Position numbers and translations under genes: made by a program. The notes under the pieces are model-generated. The model saw nothing but the letters and a program-made list of their open reading frames with translations, was not told the origin of the DNA and did no database searches. Of a DNA stretch of 64,000 bases, positions 45,240-57,592 are shown in pieces; position 1 is the first letter of the stretch, and each line of letters starts with the position of its first letter. The stretch lies in the NCBI GenBank assembly GCA_963457665.1, contig OY735236.1, forward strand, positions 42,293,642 through 42,357,641. Direction: 5' to 3'. This DNA is from Thysanoteuthis rhombus (taxonomy: Eukaryota > Mollusca > Cephalopoda > Oegopsida > Thysanoteuthidae).

Positions 45240-46290
45240 AGGAAGAATAGGTTCAATTGTCAAAAAAACTCTTTGAATAAGTTTGTTTGGCTAATTGTCA
45301 AAATGTTTAATCATTCTGCTTAATATATGCCTTAGAACAATTCTTCTATATCAATGGCTTGTTATGTAAGTGATATTTCATTTTTGGAGACACCAACAGT
45401 TACAATTATTGAGATTCATGATTAAATTAATTATGATTTGATAGTAAGTACCCATTACTTTGCTAATAGTATACCAGAAGCTATTTGCTATGTCAGTATG
45501 TCCGCACAGTAATTTAAAAGGTTAAAATTCTGGCATTCAAATTTTTGGCGAAAAAACAAAATTGACGCAACAGTAGTAGTTGTAGTCATATCATCAGCCA
45601 GCAAATGAAGACACAAACACACATAGCATAAAAGCCAGTTTTGTGTTCGTGTGTTTGCATTATATCCTTCCTCTCTTGTTATGTCACAGACAGACTAACA
45701 TGTTGAAAATTATCATGATTTGGTTTGAACAATTACTGTTTTACCTTTCTTTGTATACATTAAATTTTTGAATTGTTGATTACCAACAGCAAGTATGTTA
45801 AGAAAGAATTAACGGCTGATGTTATCCCACTTCCAATAAAACGTCCACCTGAAAATCTACTTAGAAGATAATCATTGCAGATGGCACGAAAAAGCACATC
45901 TCAATCTGCAAATATTTCTTTTGAATGTTACGTCCTGCAAGCCAGTGTCCGTTCATGCATGGCCAGCATTTTGATTGATGTTTCTTTCTTGGAGTCTAAG
46001 GAATTTCTAAGGCTGAATGAAGAGACTTCTAAAATGTCTCAGTAACCGATTTTTCAATTCTGCCATAATTGCTGCGTTCATATGAATATGGCGGCTTCGT
46101 CTTTGATTTTTCTGTTGCTTTCGATGTCTGCTCACTGAAGTTTCCCTGTCAAATCAGATCTCGTCTGCTTTTCTCATTTGAGAGAATCTCTTAATAACCA
46201 GATGAAAACGTAAGCTTACATAATAAACAGGTGGACTGATGTGAAATTTATTTCAGACACAGTACATTACTGTACTTTCAAGCTGTCCTC
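45240..46290. other. Non-coding DNA, nothing recognised
   Basis: 45840-46200 is more complex and richer in CpG than its surroundings, including 'atatggcggcttcgtc'. No exon could be supported. Confidence 0.35.
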
Positions 46291-46294
46291 ATAT

Positions 46295-46465
46295 ATGAAG
46301 ATGCGGAGTGACCTTACGGTTAACGACTTGGACAATGAAACTCTGGCCATGTGGCTTTTTATGTTCACTTTGAACTAGTACCCTTTGGAAAGATATGAAT
46401 CCATCTTTTCTCCTCCCAGCTATGTGTAAAGATAGGATGTTTGGCTCTGTAGCCTTGTTCTGGGA
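46295..46465 (+). repeat. SINE-A, copy 9
   Basis: 'gagtgaccttacggttaacg' is the tRNA-like head, then 'gaaactctggcc', 'agtaccctttggaaagatat', 'tcccagctatgtgtaaag'. Confidence 0.65.
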
Positions 46466-47054
46466 ACTGAGTGAAGACATGGGTGCCAAGCTGTAGAGGC
46501 TCTTGCCTTGATATAATATCGGTACATAAAGAGGGGAGTCTTTCATATTATCTTGCCGAGGTCTGCACACTAGAGAGACCAAAAACAAGACTTCCCAGTT
46601 GAAGATCTATAATCTCACAAGACTGATGGATGCTAACCTAAAAACTTATATTCGCCACTTGTGAGTTTTTATCTATATCAGTACCTAAATATCTGAATGT
46701 GCGTGTGTGTGAGAATGATGTCAACTTTAATCAGCTTAGAATGATTCCTTTGATTCCTTGAAAGATTTTTACGGCTCACATTTTGCATCTGATAATTATT
46801 CTTGAAATTGAATGAAAAACTCACCATATTTGACTGAATATAAGACCCCTTTTCCCTTTTCTCCAAAGATTGTTGTTGTCAAGGCCCACATAAGCCAGAA
46901 CTTGAAGAGTTGAAAAAAATGGTTGATAGATGATAAAGATTCAGAAAAATTAATTTTATCAAATTTCAGTCCAAGTATTATAATGAGAACAACAAGAATG
47001 ATCCTCATCAAATTTAGGGAAGTGAAAATTAACATTCTTTTACAGTAATATGAA

Positions 47055-47110
47055 ATTATGACCAACTGAATTGTAGTCATGCCTCTTACCGACTGAACTA
47101 AATTGACTAG
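47055..47110 (-). repeat. tRNA-like (SINE-C) unit
   Basis: Minus strand: 'tttagttcagtcggtaagag' resembles an A box. Confidence 0.45.
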
Positions 47111-47434
47111 TCTTACATTTGTACAAAGATTTATGTCAGATATGCAAGGAAGTGCAGAGTTCAACTTCTGTGACTTGCGCTACTCAACAGACTATGGAAT
47201 TTCAGACCTAACAAGGAAAGGAAAAAAACATCATCTAAATCCTACATTATAAGCGTTGGTACCATGGGAAAAAATACTCTTTACCATCACATTCTGGAGA
47301 AGGCAGTAGAACTGATCGGTCAAAATGTTGCACAACACAAACAAGGAATTAGTTCAAAAATCTCTTTGAATGTTGATGACCTTTCCCAAAACTATAGTCA
47401 TTCAAATACATCTATGAAATTGACATTTTCCTAT

Positions 47435-47497
47435 CATGATTTGAGATCACAACTAAATGAGTTGTAGTCAGTTCTCTTACCGACTGAGCCAAACCAA
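47435..47497 (-). repeat. tRNA-like (SINE-C) unit, best copy
   Basis: Minus strand: 'tttggctcagtcggtaagag' is a near-consensus A box, and 'tgatctcaaatcatg' stands in the B-box position. About 380 bp from the previous unit and in the same orientation. The acceptor stem does not pair, so not a tRNA gene. Confidence 0.55.
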
Positions 47498-48072
47498 CAA
47501 GTCTTATATATCTACAAAATTTATCTTATAGAAATGCAAGGTTTTATCTTATTTTATCAAATAAAAACATTTTTACTGAAAAAAGTGTATTTATGAATTT
47601 AAAAAAAATATATATGTACGTTACAGAAGTGGAGTAATCATTCTCAGTTGGAATAGAATTTTGAGTGAAGTTTGACCCTGCGGAAATCAGGCTTGTCTTT
47701 CTTGATATTTCTTGCTGAAATAAGCGGGGGGGGGGGGGTCTTATGTCATCAAATATTGAAATTTCACTCAAGCATTTGTTTTTGTCTCTCAGATCTTCAG
47801 GATCCATTTTAGAAATATTTCCTTCCATTTGTCCTTGTTGGAATTATTTAATTCTTATAACTAGAGCCCCCCCCCTTGTTTCATATGTCCTCTCTTTCTC
47901 TGATACAGTTGCGTATCACTAACATAGACTTTAGAAACATCAGAAGCCCGGTTACTTTCAAGAATTGAATGATGATCAAATAAGTTTTTATTAATTGATA
48001 AGTAAAACACCGTTCTTCTTAAGTAACAATGGTAAAAAGATATTTTTCATTGAGATTTGACTATCCATCTCT

Positions 48073-48350
48073 TTCATCATCATCATCATCATCATCATCA
48101 GTCTTTCAATGTCCGTCGTTGGACAGAGACCTTCCCCAGGATTTGCCACAATTCTCTATTGTAGGCGTCATGGAGCTAGTATTTTCTGAATTTGTCTAGT
48201 TCATCACTCCATCTTGTGTTCTGTTGGCCTCAGTTTCTCTTGTGATCTCTGGGGATCCATGTTGTGAGTCATAATGTTCATCGCTTGTCTGCCATTATTG
48301 CAACATGGCTTGCCCATTGCCATTTGAGTTTTAATAGTTTCTATGATGAG
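48073..48350 (-). pseudogene. RTE non-LTR retrotransposon, 3' end
   Basis: The (atc)n tail complement is followed by 'tgtccgtcgttggacagaga', 'ccttccccaggatttgcc' and the reverse of the C-terminal coding part, truncated at 'tttctatgatga'. Confidence 0.8.
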
Positions 48351-49484
48351 CCATCTCTTTGCCAGGTATTAAATGTTAATTGTTCTTTATGATCATGTTT
48401 AGGTCACCCATCCATATATTAACCAGAATCAGTGTTGCCTAACTTCATTAATCTTTTCAAAACAAATCTATTGCTTAATGCTCAGGTTTTTGAAAGAGTA
48501 CAAAAAGCTTAAGTGGTGTTAATCTTTATTAAATGGTTAAAGAAAACTATTTTTTTTTGATAAATCAAAAGTTTCCCATGTTTTTAAGGTCCAAAATTAT
48601 GATGGGATACATTTGTCCCATCAAACATTTACCCCCAGGGCCAGGACCTAGACTACTTATCCTTGTTTGGTCATGTAATGCCAACTAATTTTTGTGTTGG
48701 TTTCATACTATGATGACATTCATTATCTGTGGTTTTAAAAGCTGGCTATATCTCATCTATTCGATTTTTCTTGGCACAGTAGATTTCTAATATGGATCTA
48801 TGCGACATGGAAACCTTAGGATATACATGTTCCAGTAATTTTGAAAGGGTTAATCAAATTAAAATTGATGTTCACAATGAGCAGATATTGCCAAAAGCAC
48901 TTTCTGGTGTAAAAGTACAATATATGCAGGTTTATATGAGATGGATATTTAATTTAAAAAAACATTATGCAAATAATACACTATGTCCAATGTGTTTGCA
49001 TTATGATTAGGAGGCTGTTTACTAAAGCTAGATTTGGACTGATATGGGGTTTGGATGAGTTTCTGTGTGCGGTAGTCCTCCAAATACCTTGTGAACCATT
49101 TATCTTGAAGTCCGGCCTATATGCTATATAACTATTTTATCTCCTTTTGCATAGATATTTGATAAGGAATTTTTTTTTTTCAAGTTGAGGCCAAAAAATC
49201 AATAGAAGGAAGAAGTGATTTGTTTTTCTTGGAGATTTTGCTGGGCGAGAGTGGAATCAATGTTTGCTGCAATCAACTCTGTCGTCCATAAATCTTCCTT
49301 GAGGGCCTCTTCGTTCATTTGGCTCATCGTTTGGCCTGGGAACATGTGTTGCTTAAACCGAGATCTTTTTTTCAGATTTTTTTATTCTCTCTCTCAAGCA
49401 GTTTATCATTTTGAAACCTCTGCCTTTGCAGACAGTGTCTTCCTTCTAAAAATGTAAAAACAGTCGTCCAAGACATGGAAAATT
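48351..49484. other. Non-coding DNA, nothing recognised
   Basis: The 72-aa ORF (48792-49010) and 80-aa ORF (49215-49457) have no family resemblance. Confidence 0.35.
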
Positions 49485-49862
49485 AAAACTGTAAAAAAAA
49501 CCTGAATCCGTCCCCAAACTTGATCAAACCTTTCTTAACCCATGGCCAATGTTCCTTTTGATTTTTAGTTGTCAATGTGCACAGAAGTCTTATGGTGTGC
49601 AAATTTTTTTGCTCTGACAAAAGTATGTGTGCACTCTTGAATTCAAGAAGTGGAGTCAATATTTTTTCAATAAAAACTCAGTAAGCTATCGACAGAACTT
49701 GAAGTATTTTGTGCACACATTATTTTCCTTTGTGCACTGGTTGCAAAAATGTGTGTGTGTGCACACATGCGTAGAGCTAAGAGATAAGTATACCCATAAC
49801 CTAAAATGTCATTGAAATTTTAAAGATATTGTGTAGAAAGATGGACAGACATTAGTAAAGAT
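49485..49862 (-). repeat. Family M copy split by ~240 bp
   Basis: 49490-49560 ('cctgaatccgtccccaaa') and 49800-49862 ('aaaatgtcattgaaatttta') are consecutive parts of a reverse Family M copy. The sequence between is unrelated and may be an insertion. Confidence 0.5.
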
Positions 49863-49928
49863 ATATACCTCTTCTAACTTCGTTAACACATGTAAATAAA
49901 ATAATTTTGAATGAAAATTAGTAATTTG

Positions 49929-50330
49929 TTAGAAACCATCTACAAGTTTCTCCAGTTTTCAAGTTGGTCAAGCTGGCTGGCTTGCTGGCCATGTATGTAT
50001 GTATCATGCTGACAGGCTGCACCAATGGAGCTAGAGGGCTGAAAATTTGAACATGTACTCCTTTTTATATCTACAAAAAACAAATTTTTGAAAAGTAGAT
50101 TTTTAGGGGTGGATTCAATTTACTCTGTAAGTTTATGCTCAATTGGTCCCTTAGTTTCTGTCTGGCAGTATTCACGTGTTTTTTTAAAATTTAGTGTTTT
50201 TAGTGATCACTGCCCAACAAAAGGCGAGAGAAGTAATCTATTCATTGATCACCCTCTTTTTCAATTTTTTAATTGATTACCCTTAACATAGCATGACATT
50301 TTCTATTGAGTGACTTGCCAGACCTGTTTT
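49929..50330 (+). repeat. R400 dispersed repeat, copy 16
   Basis: 'ttagaaaccatctac' to 'gagtgacttgccagacctg'. 'agtgatcactgcccaacaaa' is well preserved. Confidence 0.85.
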
Positions 50331-50507
50331 GTGTCTGTTAGTTTTACTATTCCTTCCTGGAGGGAAAATAGTTTTTACACAAATTGAAAATGACTTTTTT
50401 TTTTTTTCAATTTCAGATTTTTTTAAAGAATCTAAACATTTTTCTAAAGGAAATTATCCTTAAACTTATTTACTTATTTAATCAAATTTATGAAAACCAG
50501 ATGCTGA

Positions 50508-50632
50508 GGACACCTTGCTGTGGTGTATTGGTTAGCAAGCTAGTCTCACTGCAGAGTGGCATGTTCAATCCTTACTGAGTGCGCCATACATATGTTCTTG
50601 TGCCAAGACCAAACGAAGTTTAGTAAATAACT
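50508..50632 (+). repeat. SINE-B (tRNA-like SINE), copy 3
   Basis: A-box-like 'tgtggtgtattggttagcaa', B-box-like 'gcatgttcaatccttactg', body 'atatgttcttgtgccaagac'. Its end runs almost directly into an RTE fragment. Confidence 0.6.
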
Positions 50633-50711
50633 ATACATGGCTGAGTGGTTAAAGCATTGGGCAGAAGGGAACAAGTCTGATTCAATCATTGATGACAAGT
50701 ACTTGAGTGAT

Positions 50712-51100
50712 AACTTAACCAAGAGACAGACCCATAAGCTGAGAACCATGCAATGTGCACATGAAAGAATAATGCTGGGCCTCACATGCAGAGACCACAA
50801 AACAGCACAGTACATCCGGGATAAGACAAGAGTTAGAGACATCATAGAATCCATAAAAAATCTCAAATGGCGGTGGGCTGGCCATGTTGCAAGAATGGCA
50901 GACAATCGATGGACATCACGACTCACAACATGGATTCCCCGAGACCACATGCGCAACCGAGACTGGCTAAAATGTTAGATGGAGGGATGAGCTAGACAAG
51001 TTTAGGAAGTACTGGCTCCGTGACGCCCATGATAGAGAAGTGTGGCAAATCCTGGGGAAGGTTTATGTCCAACGACGGACGCTAAAAGAATGATAATGAT
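50712..51100 (+). pseudogene. RTE non-LTR retrotransposon, C-terminal part and 3' end
   Basis: Encodes 'LTKRQTHKLRTMQCAHERIM', 'LGLTCRDHKTAQYIRDKTRV', 'WRWAGHVARMADNRWTSRL' and 'TWIPRDHMRNRDWLKC', intact over about 90 aa. It continues with 'ctggctccgtgacgcccatg' and ends near 'gataatgatgataac'. The best-preserved WAGHVAR block in the window. 5'-truncated. Confidence 0.9.
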
Positions 51101-51284
51101 GATAACTTGAGTGATAAAGATTATCAAAATTGATTTGGAAGGAACTCTAAAGTCGGTCTCCACTGAAGGTCATGGAAACAAATTGAGTCAGAAAATAGCT
51201 CTGTCTTAAGATTTATCCTAGGGGGAAAAGAATATCATTTACCTTTGCCAACGAACATTGAAGAGCTATATATGTATTCACTTA

Positions 51285-51530
51285 TGTTCATTTGTCTGTC
51301 TGTTTGTCCACACACAAAATAGTTCTCAATGAATTTCAGTGACATTCCATTGAAGGGTGGGCTATAAGTTGAGAAGAATCTATCAATTTTTAGGAGATCC
51401 ATACTTTTTTTGCAGTTACCTCCCCTGAATCGCAGTTATGTGTGAACAGATTTTAATTCTTTTTTTCCCACTGATAATGGCATTGGCAGTGCTATGCAAT
51501 TTATGAGTGCTTTCTAGTTCTGTATCTATT
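51285..51530 (+). repeat. Family M dispersed repeat, longest copy
   Basis: 'catttgtctgtctgtttgtc', 'agttctcaatgaatttcagt', 'gacattccattgaagggtgg', 'cctcccctgaatcgcagtta', 'gagtgctttctagttctg'. A good reference copy. Confidence 0.7.
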
Positions 51531-51889
51531 TCTATTTCTATTTTTCTTCTGGGAAATGAAGGAAATAAAAAGAGCCGTCACTTTACAAGGGACAAAAGGG
51601 ACAGTCTTTCTGGCTGTAAAATTTGCTGACTTTCCTCTCGAACCTCAGCTTATATCAACATAGACAAAAATGTTGTTTTTTTTTTTTAAAACCGTCTATT
51701 ACAGTATCAAAAAATCTTTCTCATTATGAAAGAAAATGACCCATTTACATGATGATGTACCAAAAACAGATGTCGTCTAGTTTTGTTCAGCTGTATTTAT
51801 TCTCCCTTCTCTCTTCTTCTTACCCTCCCATGCTGGTAAGCAAAGGCTTATCACTCCCCATATCTCACTCTTACAACAGCAGGCCCTCC

Positions 51890-51958
51890 CCTACAAGGTT
51901 GAGGTCCAACTACTGATTTTAAAGGCTGCTGCTGCTGCTGCTGATGATGATGATGACT
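51890..51958 (+). repeat. RTE-type 3' tail (CTG)n(ATG)n
   Basis: 'gaggtccaactactgatttt', 'aaaggctgctgctgctgctg', then ATG repeats. It matches 52690-52745 ('gacctatgtccaacaatgaa', 'ctttaaaggctactgc'). Tail of an RTE subfamily distinct from the main one. Confidence 0.55.
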
Positions 51959-52659
51959 TATTCTTTCTTTCTCTAAACGGTTATGTGCTGATTTCTTTAG
52001 GATTTCAAAATTTTTTGTAAACTTATTTTTAGATCTGTCCACACATTTCTATAATATGCTTTTGAGTCAGTTCCTGTTACACTAGACAACTGGTAGAGGA
52101 AGGATTAGAATGTGTGATGTCATTAAAAGAACATCTGTTCAGATCAATAGATGACTTTCTAAGTGTTTTTTTTTTTTCAGTGTTGCTAAGTATTGTTTGT
52201 TATTTACAGTAGAAACTGTTTTCAAAAGGGCTAAAATTGGCTAAACTTTTCAATTTCCAGCTAATTTCATAGCTGAAAATGTTATTTGTACTTATTAAAG
52301 CCCCCTTATCAAATAAAATAACCATACACTGAGACTCCTGACCAAATTATTGATGAAAATTGTGCACCTACTATAATTTAAACTTACTGATTGTTTTTTT
52401 ATTTTTTATTGTAAGATTTTTGAGTAGACCATCCTCCCCTTCCTCTTCCTTCTGCTACTACTACCATGACTTGTAATTCTACTACTACTTAAAGAATCCC
52501 TTTGAAATCAGAAATCACAGATATGGACATAAGGATGGTGGATGCATTGGAAAATAAAAATTGGACTTGCAAGTGTTGCCAGGACATGCACGTCTTGAAA
52601 TTAATTGACAAAATATGTTACTATATGAAGGGCTAAACTATTCAAGAAGGGTCAAAGGC

Positions 52660-52747
52660 TATTTTGGTAGCATCACTCCCCATGGGGAGGACCTATGTCC
52701 AACAATGAACTTTAAAGGCTACTGCTGCTGCTGATGATGATGATGAT
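52660..52747 (+). repeat. RTE-type 3' tail, second copy
   Basis: 'gggaggacctatgtccaac' followed by CTG and ATG triplet repeats, as at 51.9 kb. Confidence 0.55.
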
Positions 52748-52754
52748 TAATTTT

Positions 52755-54245
52755 TCCTTACTTTAAACTATTCCAGAATAACCTGAGGAAATTAAACCAA
52801 GAAAAACGCCTTTTCTTTGTGTTAGCCTTTTCTCTCTCTGTCTCTGTCTCAGCGTGTGTCTCTCTCTCTCTCAGAATCTATTCTGGTAACATTAATCATA
52901 GTGTTTGCTAAGTCAGCTCTCCTCTCTCCTAGGGATTAGTACTTCCTTCCCTGATAGCAACGAATGAAACAATCTGTGGTTCTTATTAAAAGTCACTGGT
53001 TGCCATGGGTCACAACCACAGCTTGCTTTGTACAAATATGACTCGAAGAAATATTCTGGTGTCAGCACATAGGATCCAACGGATTTCTCTCCTTACGGAT
53101 TTCTCTCCTAACATTGAGTTCTTGTATATCAAATGGAGATTAAGTGATTTAGCCAGAACTAAACTTCTTTAACTGCATATGACAAAATGTTATTAAACAA
53201 TGTAAGTATACATATATTTTCCTTGTCACATTTTCCTATATGTTATGAATTAGCTCTGTGTGATATGTACTGGGCTGCTGGTTTGAGGTCTGGGATACTG
53301 GATTTTATTCAGGAAAGAAACAATACTTATGTCACTGTTTGTAAGGGTTCAACCCCTGACCCTCTTTATCTTGCTTTGTAAATTTTTTTGAATTTTTTCT
53401 ATTTTCTTTATTCATATTTTGGGGCCATATAAAGACCAGCATCTCACTATATGTTGAGAAATCAGTATGCACCAAGATAACTTGACAAGTGGCCATTGTA
53501 TGGAAAAAAAAAAGAGAGAGAGTGATTCAGGGTTTTTTTCTCTTGCTTAATCTTTCTATAACATGAGATCAAAATAAATTTTAGTTGGATGACATAACAG
53601 CATTTTAAAAAATTCTGTTTTGATTGTTATTATTATTAATGATGATATTTCTGTTTTGATTGTTGCTATAAACAACATTATCAGTAAAGAACAGCATCAT
53701 TATTTCAAGTCTAAACCTCCTGAAGATTTTCCGTGAAACTTGATGCACCTTTTGAGTGGGCATGCTCTAGTTGAATGATAAAGAGACAATTAGGTAAGCT
53801 CTAATTTTTACTTTTCAATAAAAATTGGATTTACGAATACTCTCGAGACACGGTTCAAATTGATCAACAGAAGAAAAAGATGCATGCAGTGCTTAAAAGT
53901 ACCGTCAGTACACAAAGGTTTAAGTCACTAGAATCAGAACATATGGCTCTCTTTAGCTTGGGTAGTAGTATAAGGGCAAACGTCTGTTGTTTTTTAGTAT
54001 AAACAGCTTCTAAAAATATCACCTGATAGACATCATGATACTGTAGACTAGTCATTGGAGAATCTCTTATGAATTCTTTATCTTGAGGCACCTGAACTAA
54101 TTTTGATGTTGCTTTTCCATTCAATATTTGACCTTGTTTTTTTCTTCTCTCTCTATTCTTCAAAACATATGTTTCTGATTATTTAGAAATTATTTAATTA
54201 TTTGTATTAGTCTATAATTTGTTGCTTTGCTGACAATTTTAAGTG
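52755..54245. other. Non-coding DNA, nothing recognised
   Basis: A 99-aa minus ORF (54163-53864) has a plausible amino-acid mix at its start but matches nothing I know. Short TC run at 52833-52872. Confidence 0.35.
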
Positions 54246-54249
54246 CATA

Positions 54250-54410
54250 ACAACAGGGTCAGCTGATAGTTGCTGCTGAAACTATAAGTGTGACAGATTC
54301 AGACTAAAGGGAGAGAGTAGAAAAGAAAGCTAAGTAGTTTAATTGGAGGGGAGGGGGAGAAAAAAGTTCAATAAGAGGTGGGGTTGATAGCTGCTACAGA
54401 TACTATAAAT
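54250..54410 (+). repeat. Family D repeat, copy 3
   Basis: 'aagctaagtagtttaattgg' and 'aagttcaataagaggtgggg', with 'gctgctacagatactataa', parallel 28.6 kb. Confidence 0.5.
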
Positions 54411-54838
54411 GTGACTGATATGGCTGTTATTATACATATGATATCTGCTTCAAAAAGCAGTAGACCTTCCTATGATAATTATACGTCAAATTTATCTTCC
54501 TTGAAAGATGAATGTTTTCTATCTTATTGAACTGATTTTTATTGATAATTGAAAAGAAAATCTTTAGTGCTTTAGATTCTTATCCGAAAGTGGGTGGAAG
54601 GGAAAAGTCCCTTGAATTTATGAAATGGACACCTGGAAAATTTAGATTTCTGAAGTGCTCAGAAAAAAGCCGTTAACCGCTATCTACCCACCACCTCAGG
54701 ATACTAGTGGAAGATAATAAATGAATAAATAAATTGAATTTAAAAGGTGAAATAGAAAATATGAATAATTTATCTAGACATGTAGATATATCACTTTATA
54801 TGTTGTATAGACACTTGCTAGCTTCATTGTGTATTTGT

Positions 54839-54865
54839 GTACACACACACACACACACACACACA
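54839..54865. repeat. (AC)n microsatellite
   Basis: About 13 AC units. Confidence 0.95.
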
Positions 54866-55032
54866 GAGCATTACCTGACATGGTAATTCAGGTATTTATA
54901 TCCTTCCTAAGGGTTGGTGTTCAATCATTAGTAAATACCAAGATTTGAAATGTAGAAATTTTTAAAGATAGGTAGGCCCTCCCCACTTTGAAGAATGGTG
55001 TATTGTATTCCCATTATTTGACCTTGTACTAG

Positions 55033-55135
55033 ATTAGCCTTTCTCAACTTCAAAATGGAGGGACCCTTGAAATGACTTTCGTATATCAAGGAAACTCTTC
55101 ATAAAACACACTTTACGTACAGCTAATAATACACG
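55033..55135 (+). mobile_element. hAT-like terminal fragment
   Basis: 'tagcctttctcaacttc', 'ggagggacccttgaaatgac' and 'tatcaaggaaactctt' resemble, from memory, the ends of hAT non-autonomous elements (CAGCCTTTCTCAACC type). The partner end was not assigned. Confidence 0.45.
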
Positions 55136-55779
55136 AATATCTTATTCCATAAGATAAAAAAAATAGGTAAATCTCTTTATTTTATGAATAGTGGGATTTT
55201 TTTTCTGTTTTTTGGACTGTTCCACTGTAAAGTAAGAGTTTTTCTGATAAAAATATCTCCTACCCAACAATGGACTCTTCAGTTTATTTTTTTAAAAAAA
55301 GAATCGTCTCCCTGAAATTCAAGCATATCAGGGTTTTTTTTTTCTTTCTTTTCTCCTACAGGGATTAACTAGTAATATGATGATCATTCTGTAATTATTG
55401 TATTTATCTTCCATCTAAATATTTAATTCAAAGAGGAAGAGCCAGTCTTAAACTAAGGGTAGGAGTTATCAAATTGAGCAGGATATCAAGCAAGCTGCCT
55501 ATAGATAAATGCTAAATATATAGTGTTACCTAGAGATGAATGCAAAATATCAAATGTAATTTTGTAATTAAAACCTGATTTATGACACTCGAGAGAATTT
55601 TATCTGAACAAGCTGAATGATAACCACCTGCTGGCTTTTTTCTCTCTGACTGTCCACAGAAACAAAAAGGCATTACTCTTCAAAATAAAAAAAAAATCCT
55701 CAAATTTTTTTTACTACTGATTATATAAATCAACAAAAATAGATATTTATAAAAAATCTGGAACCCCGATTATAAGTTT

Positions 55780-55930
55780 GAGTTTGAGTTTTAGCCAAGG
55801 CTGTTTAACCCCACTTCACACCCATGTCCTTGGGAAAGGCATGTATGCACCCTTTCCCTCATCTATGGGTAAATATCAGGGCAGTTGGAGCCCTTTAGCC
55901 CTGGAAAGCAATTCATTTTGAGCCTGACAC
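55780..55930 (+). repeat. SINE-A, copy 10
   Basis: 'gagttttagccaaggctg', 'tccttgggaaaggcatg', 'atctatgggtaaatatc', 'ggagccctttagccctgg'. Confidence 0.65.
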
Positions 55931-56734
55931 TAGTTACTCCACCCTGTGAAACCTACTTGCTACTGAAACCACAAGGCAACCCTATACTCTACAAAAAGTT
56001 CATTGGAAGAAACACATTGATCATTGCTGTTGAAGCTGGAGTGGAGATTTTGTATTATTGTAATCGATAACATTAAAGCAAATAAGTTGGTTATCAGTTC
56101 ATGTTTAGTATTAGTCAATTTGTCATAGATTACTGGATCGTTATGTTTTTTGACAAAGATGTTTTTTGAAGGACATGAATGATTAAATATGTTTGAGTCT
56201 ATAAATGATTATTTTTTTATGAAAAGTATCTCTAAGTGTTCATTATAGATTTACTAGAATATTTCCCATCATTTGATGATATCTTAGTACTGGGAATATA
56301 TTTATACATTTTGGATGATATCAAGTTTTCTCCTTACTGGTTGTCCTTATTCAGCTGCCCCCTGAAAGCTCATAAATTGAAGTTAACTTTCATTACATAG
56401 GTAAAGACAAGTCACTCAACACTTACTTCACAATTGAACTAATTCTACAGGTAATGGACATGTAGCCTTTTTTTTTTTCACTATATTTCTGGTAGGAAAG
56501 AATATTTTTTTAAAAATCCAGTCAAATAATTTTGATAGAATCTTAAATAAAAGCTATTTGATTTTTGGAAGATTTCTGATAACAGAATTTGAATTTTTCT
56601 TTCAATAGACATAATCAGAAGCTGAGTGTGATATCTTTTGAGTATTGAAAAGCCACATACATTAGCAGTTATGATACATGTATATGTATGTATGTAAATA
56701 AATCATTAATAATTAGACCGATCAGTTTATTAGT

Positions 56735-56960
56735 TGAAAGCAATAGAAAACTGATACAGACTTATTTTTGAAAGCAATAGGTAGATATATATTAATCATG
56801 TTTGGAAGGGTAATTTACAACTAAATACCAATAGAAAACCGATTCCCCTCTTTATGGCCTGGGACATCTTACACTTATGTTTTAATCATGAAGGGATAAC
56901 TTGATAACAATAGAAAACGGATCCTCAGCTTTTATTCAAACGTATTTTTGAGTGATATGT
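56735..56960. repeat. Degenerate ~80-88-bp tandem repeat, three copies
   Basis: 'caatagaaaactgat', 'caatagaaaaccgat' and 'caatagaaaacggat' start at 56741, 56829 and 56908, in a partly matching context ('aatcatg...aaggg'). Confidence 0.5.
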
Positions 56961-57227
56961 ATGAAATATGAAACTTGTAGCTGGTCTGAACACTTGAATA
57001 TAAACAAGAACGTGAACACTCGTGTGTTGCAAAGCAACAGTTTCTGTTGTTTATAGAAGTAGATTGTTATCTACCTATAAATGTCACAATGAGATAGTGA
57101 AACTAAAGATTTTGTCACCATTTCTGCTTTAATAAGTTCTGTCCTCACTGGGTACCCTACTACTGTCCTTGTGTCAAACTTGACTGAAAACGCAATGTAA
57201 ATACTGGAGCAGAATACCATTGATATT

Positions 57228-57290
57228 TACGAAGTTTAGCTTAGTTTGACACAAGGCCTAAGTAATGGGGCACCCAGTGAGGATTTGACA
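57228..57290 (-). repeat. SINE-B fragment
   Basis: 'gaagtttagcttagtttgac' and 'acacaaggcctaagtaatgg' match the complement of the SINE-B tail. Confidence 0.5.
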
Positions 57291-57504
57291 GTTTTTACTC
57301 ATTCAAAAGCATTTTTTGATATATTTTATTGTATATTTTTTTTTAAATCTGCAAGTTTTACTCTATATCCAATGTTCAGGTAATCCAACTAAAGGACCAT
57401 CAACTGAAACTTATGGGGTTTGAATGAGTCAAAGTGACTCCCCACGTCACCTTTCTTATTATGAATGATGGTAAATAATATATTTTTATAAAATGAAATT
57501 TCAT

Positions 57505-57592
57505 CGAAAGATCCCTTATCTCGCGGAACCCCAGAAATTGGCAGGAGAACCCTGGAATCCCATGGGACCTATTCTGGAAAACACTGGTCTAC
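57505..57592 (-). mobile_element. hAT-like terminal fragment
   Basis: On the minus strand 'ccagtgttttccagaatag' then 'gggttctcctgcc' and 'ctggggttccgcgagat' resemble a hAT terminus. A related 'ctctcgaggaaccccctgc' lies at 58375. Confidence 0.4.

Larger units (their letters stand above)
46823..47757. mobile_element. ~0.93-kb element with imperfect inverted ends
   Basis: Left end 'atttgactgaatataagacc' and complement of right end 'atttgatgacataagacccc' match with a 2-nt gap. A G14 run borders the right end. Ends of this 'ATATAAGACCCC' type are common in non-autonomous DNA transposons. The interior has two tRNA-like units on the minus strand. Boundaries and class tentative. Confidence 0.4.

Noticed and set aside
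46088-46138. Short ORF starting MAASSLIFLLLSMSAH, like a signal peptide
   Set aside because: Only 16 codons before a stop and no donor site after it. Not enough to call an exon.
48073-48096. CRISPR-like regular repeats
   Set aside because: The regular triplets are (ATC)n tails of RTE elements. No spacer structure anywhere in the window.
53716-53750. Another CTGAAGA...GAAAC hammerhead-like motif
   Set aside because: The bases between cannot form stem II, and no stem I complement lies at the right distance. A chance match is likely.
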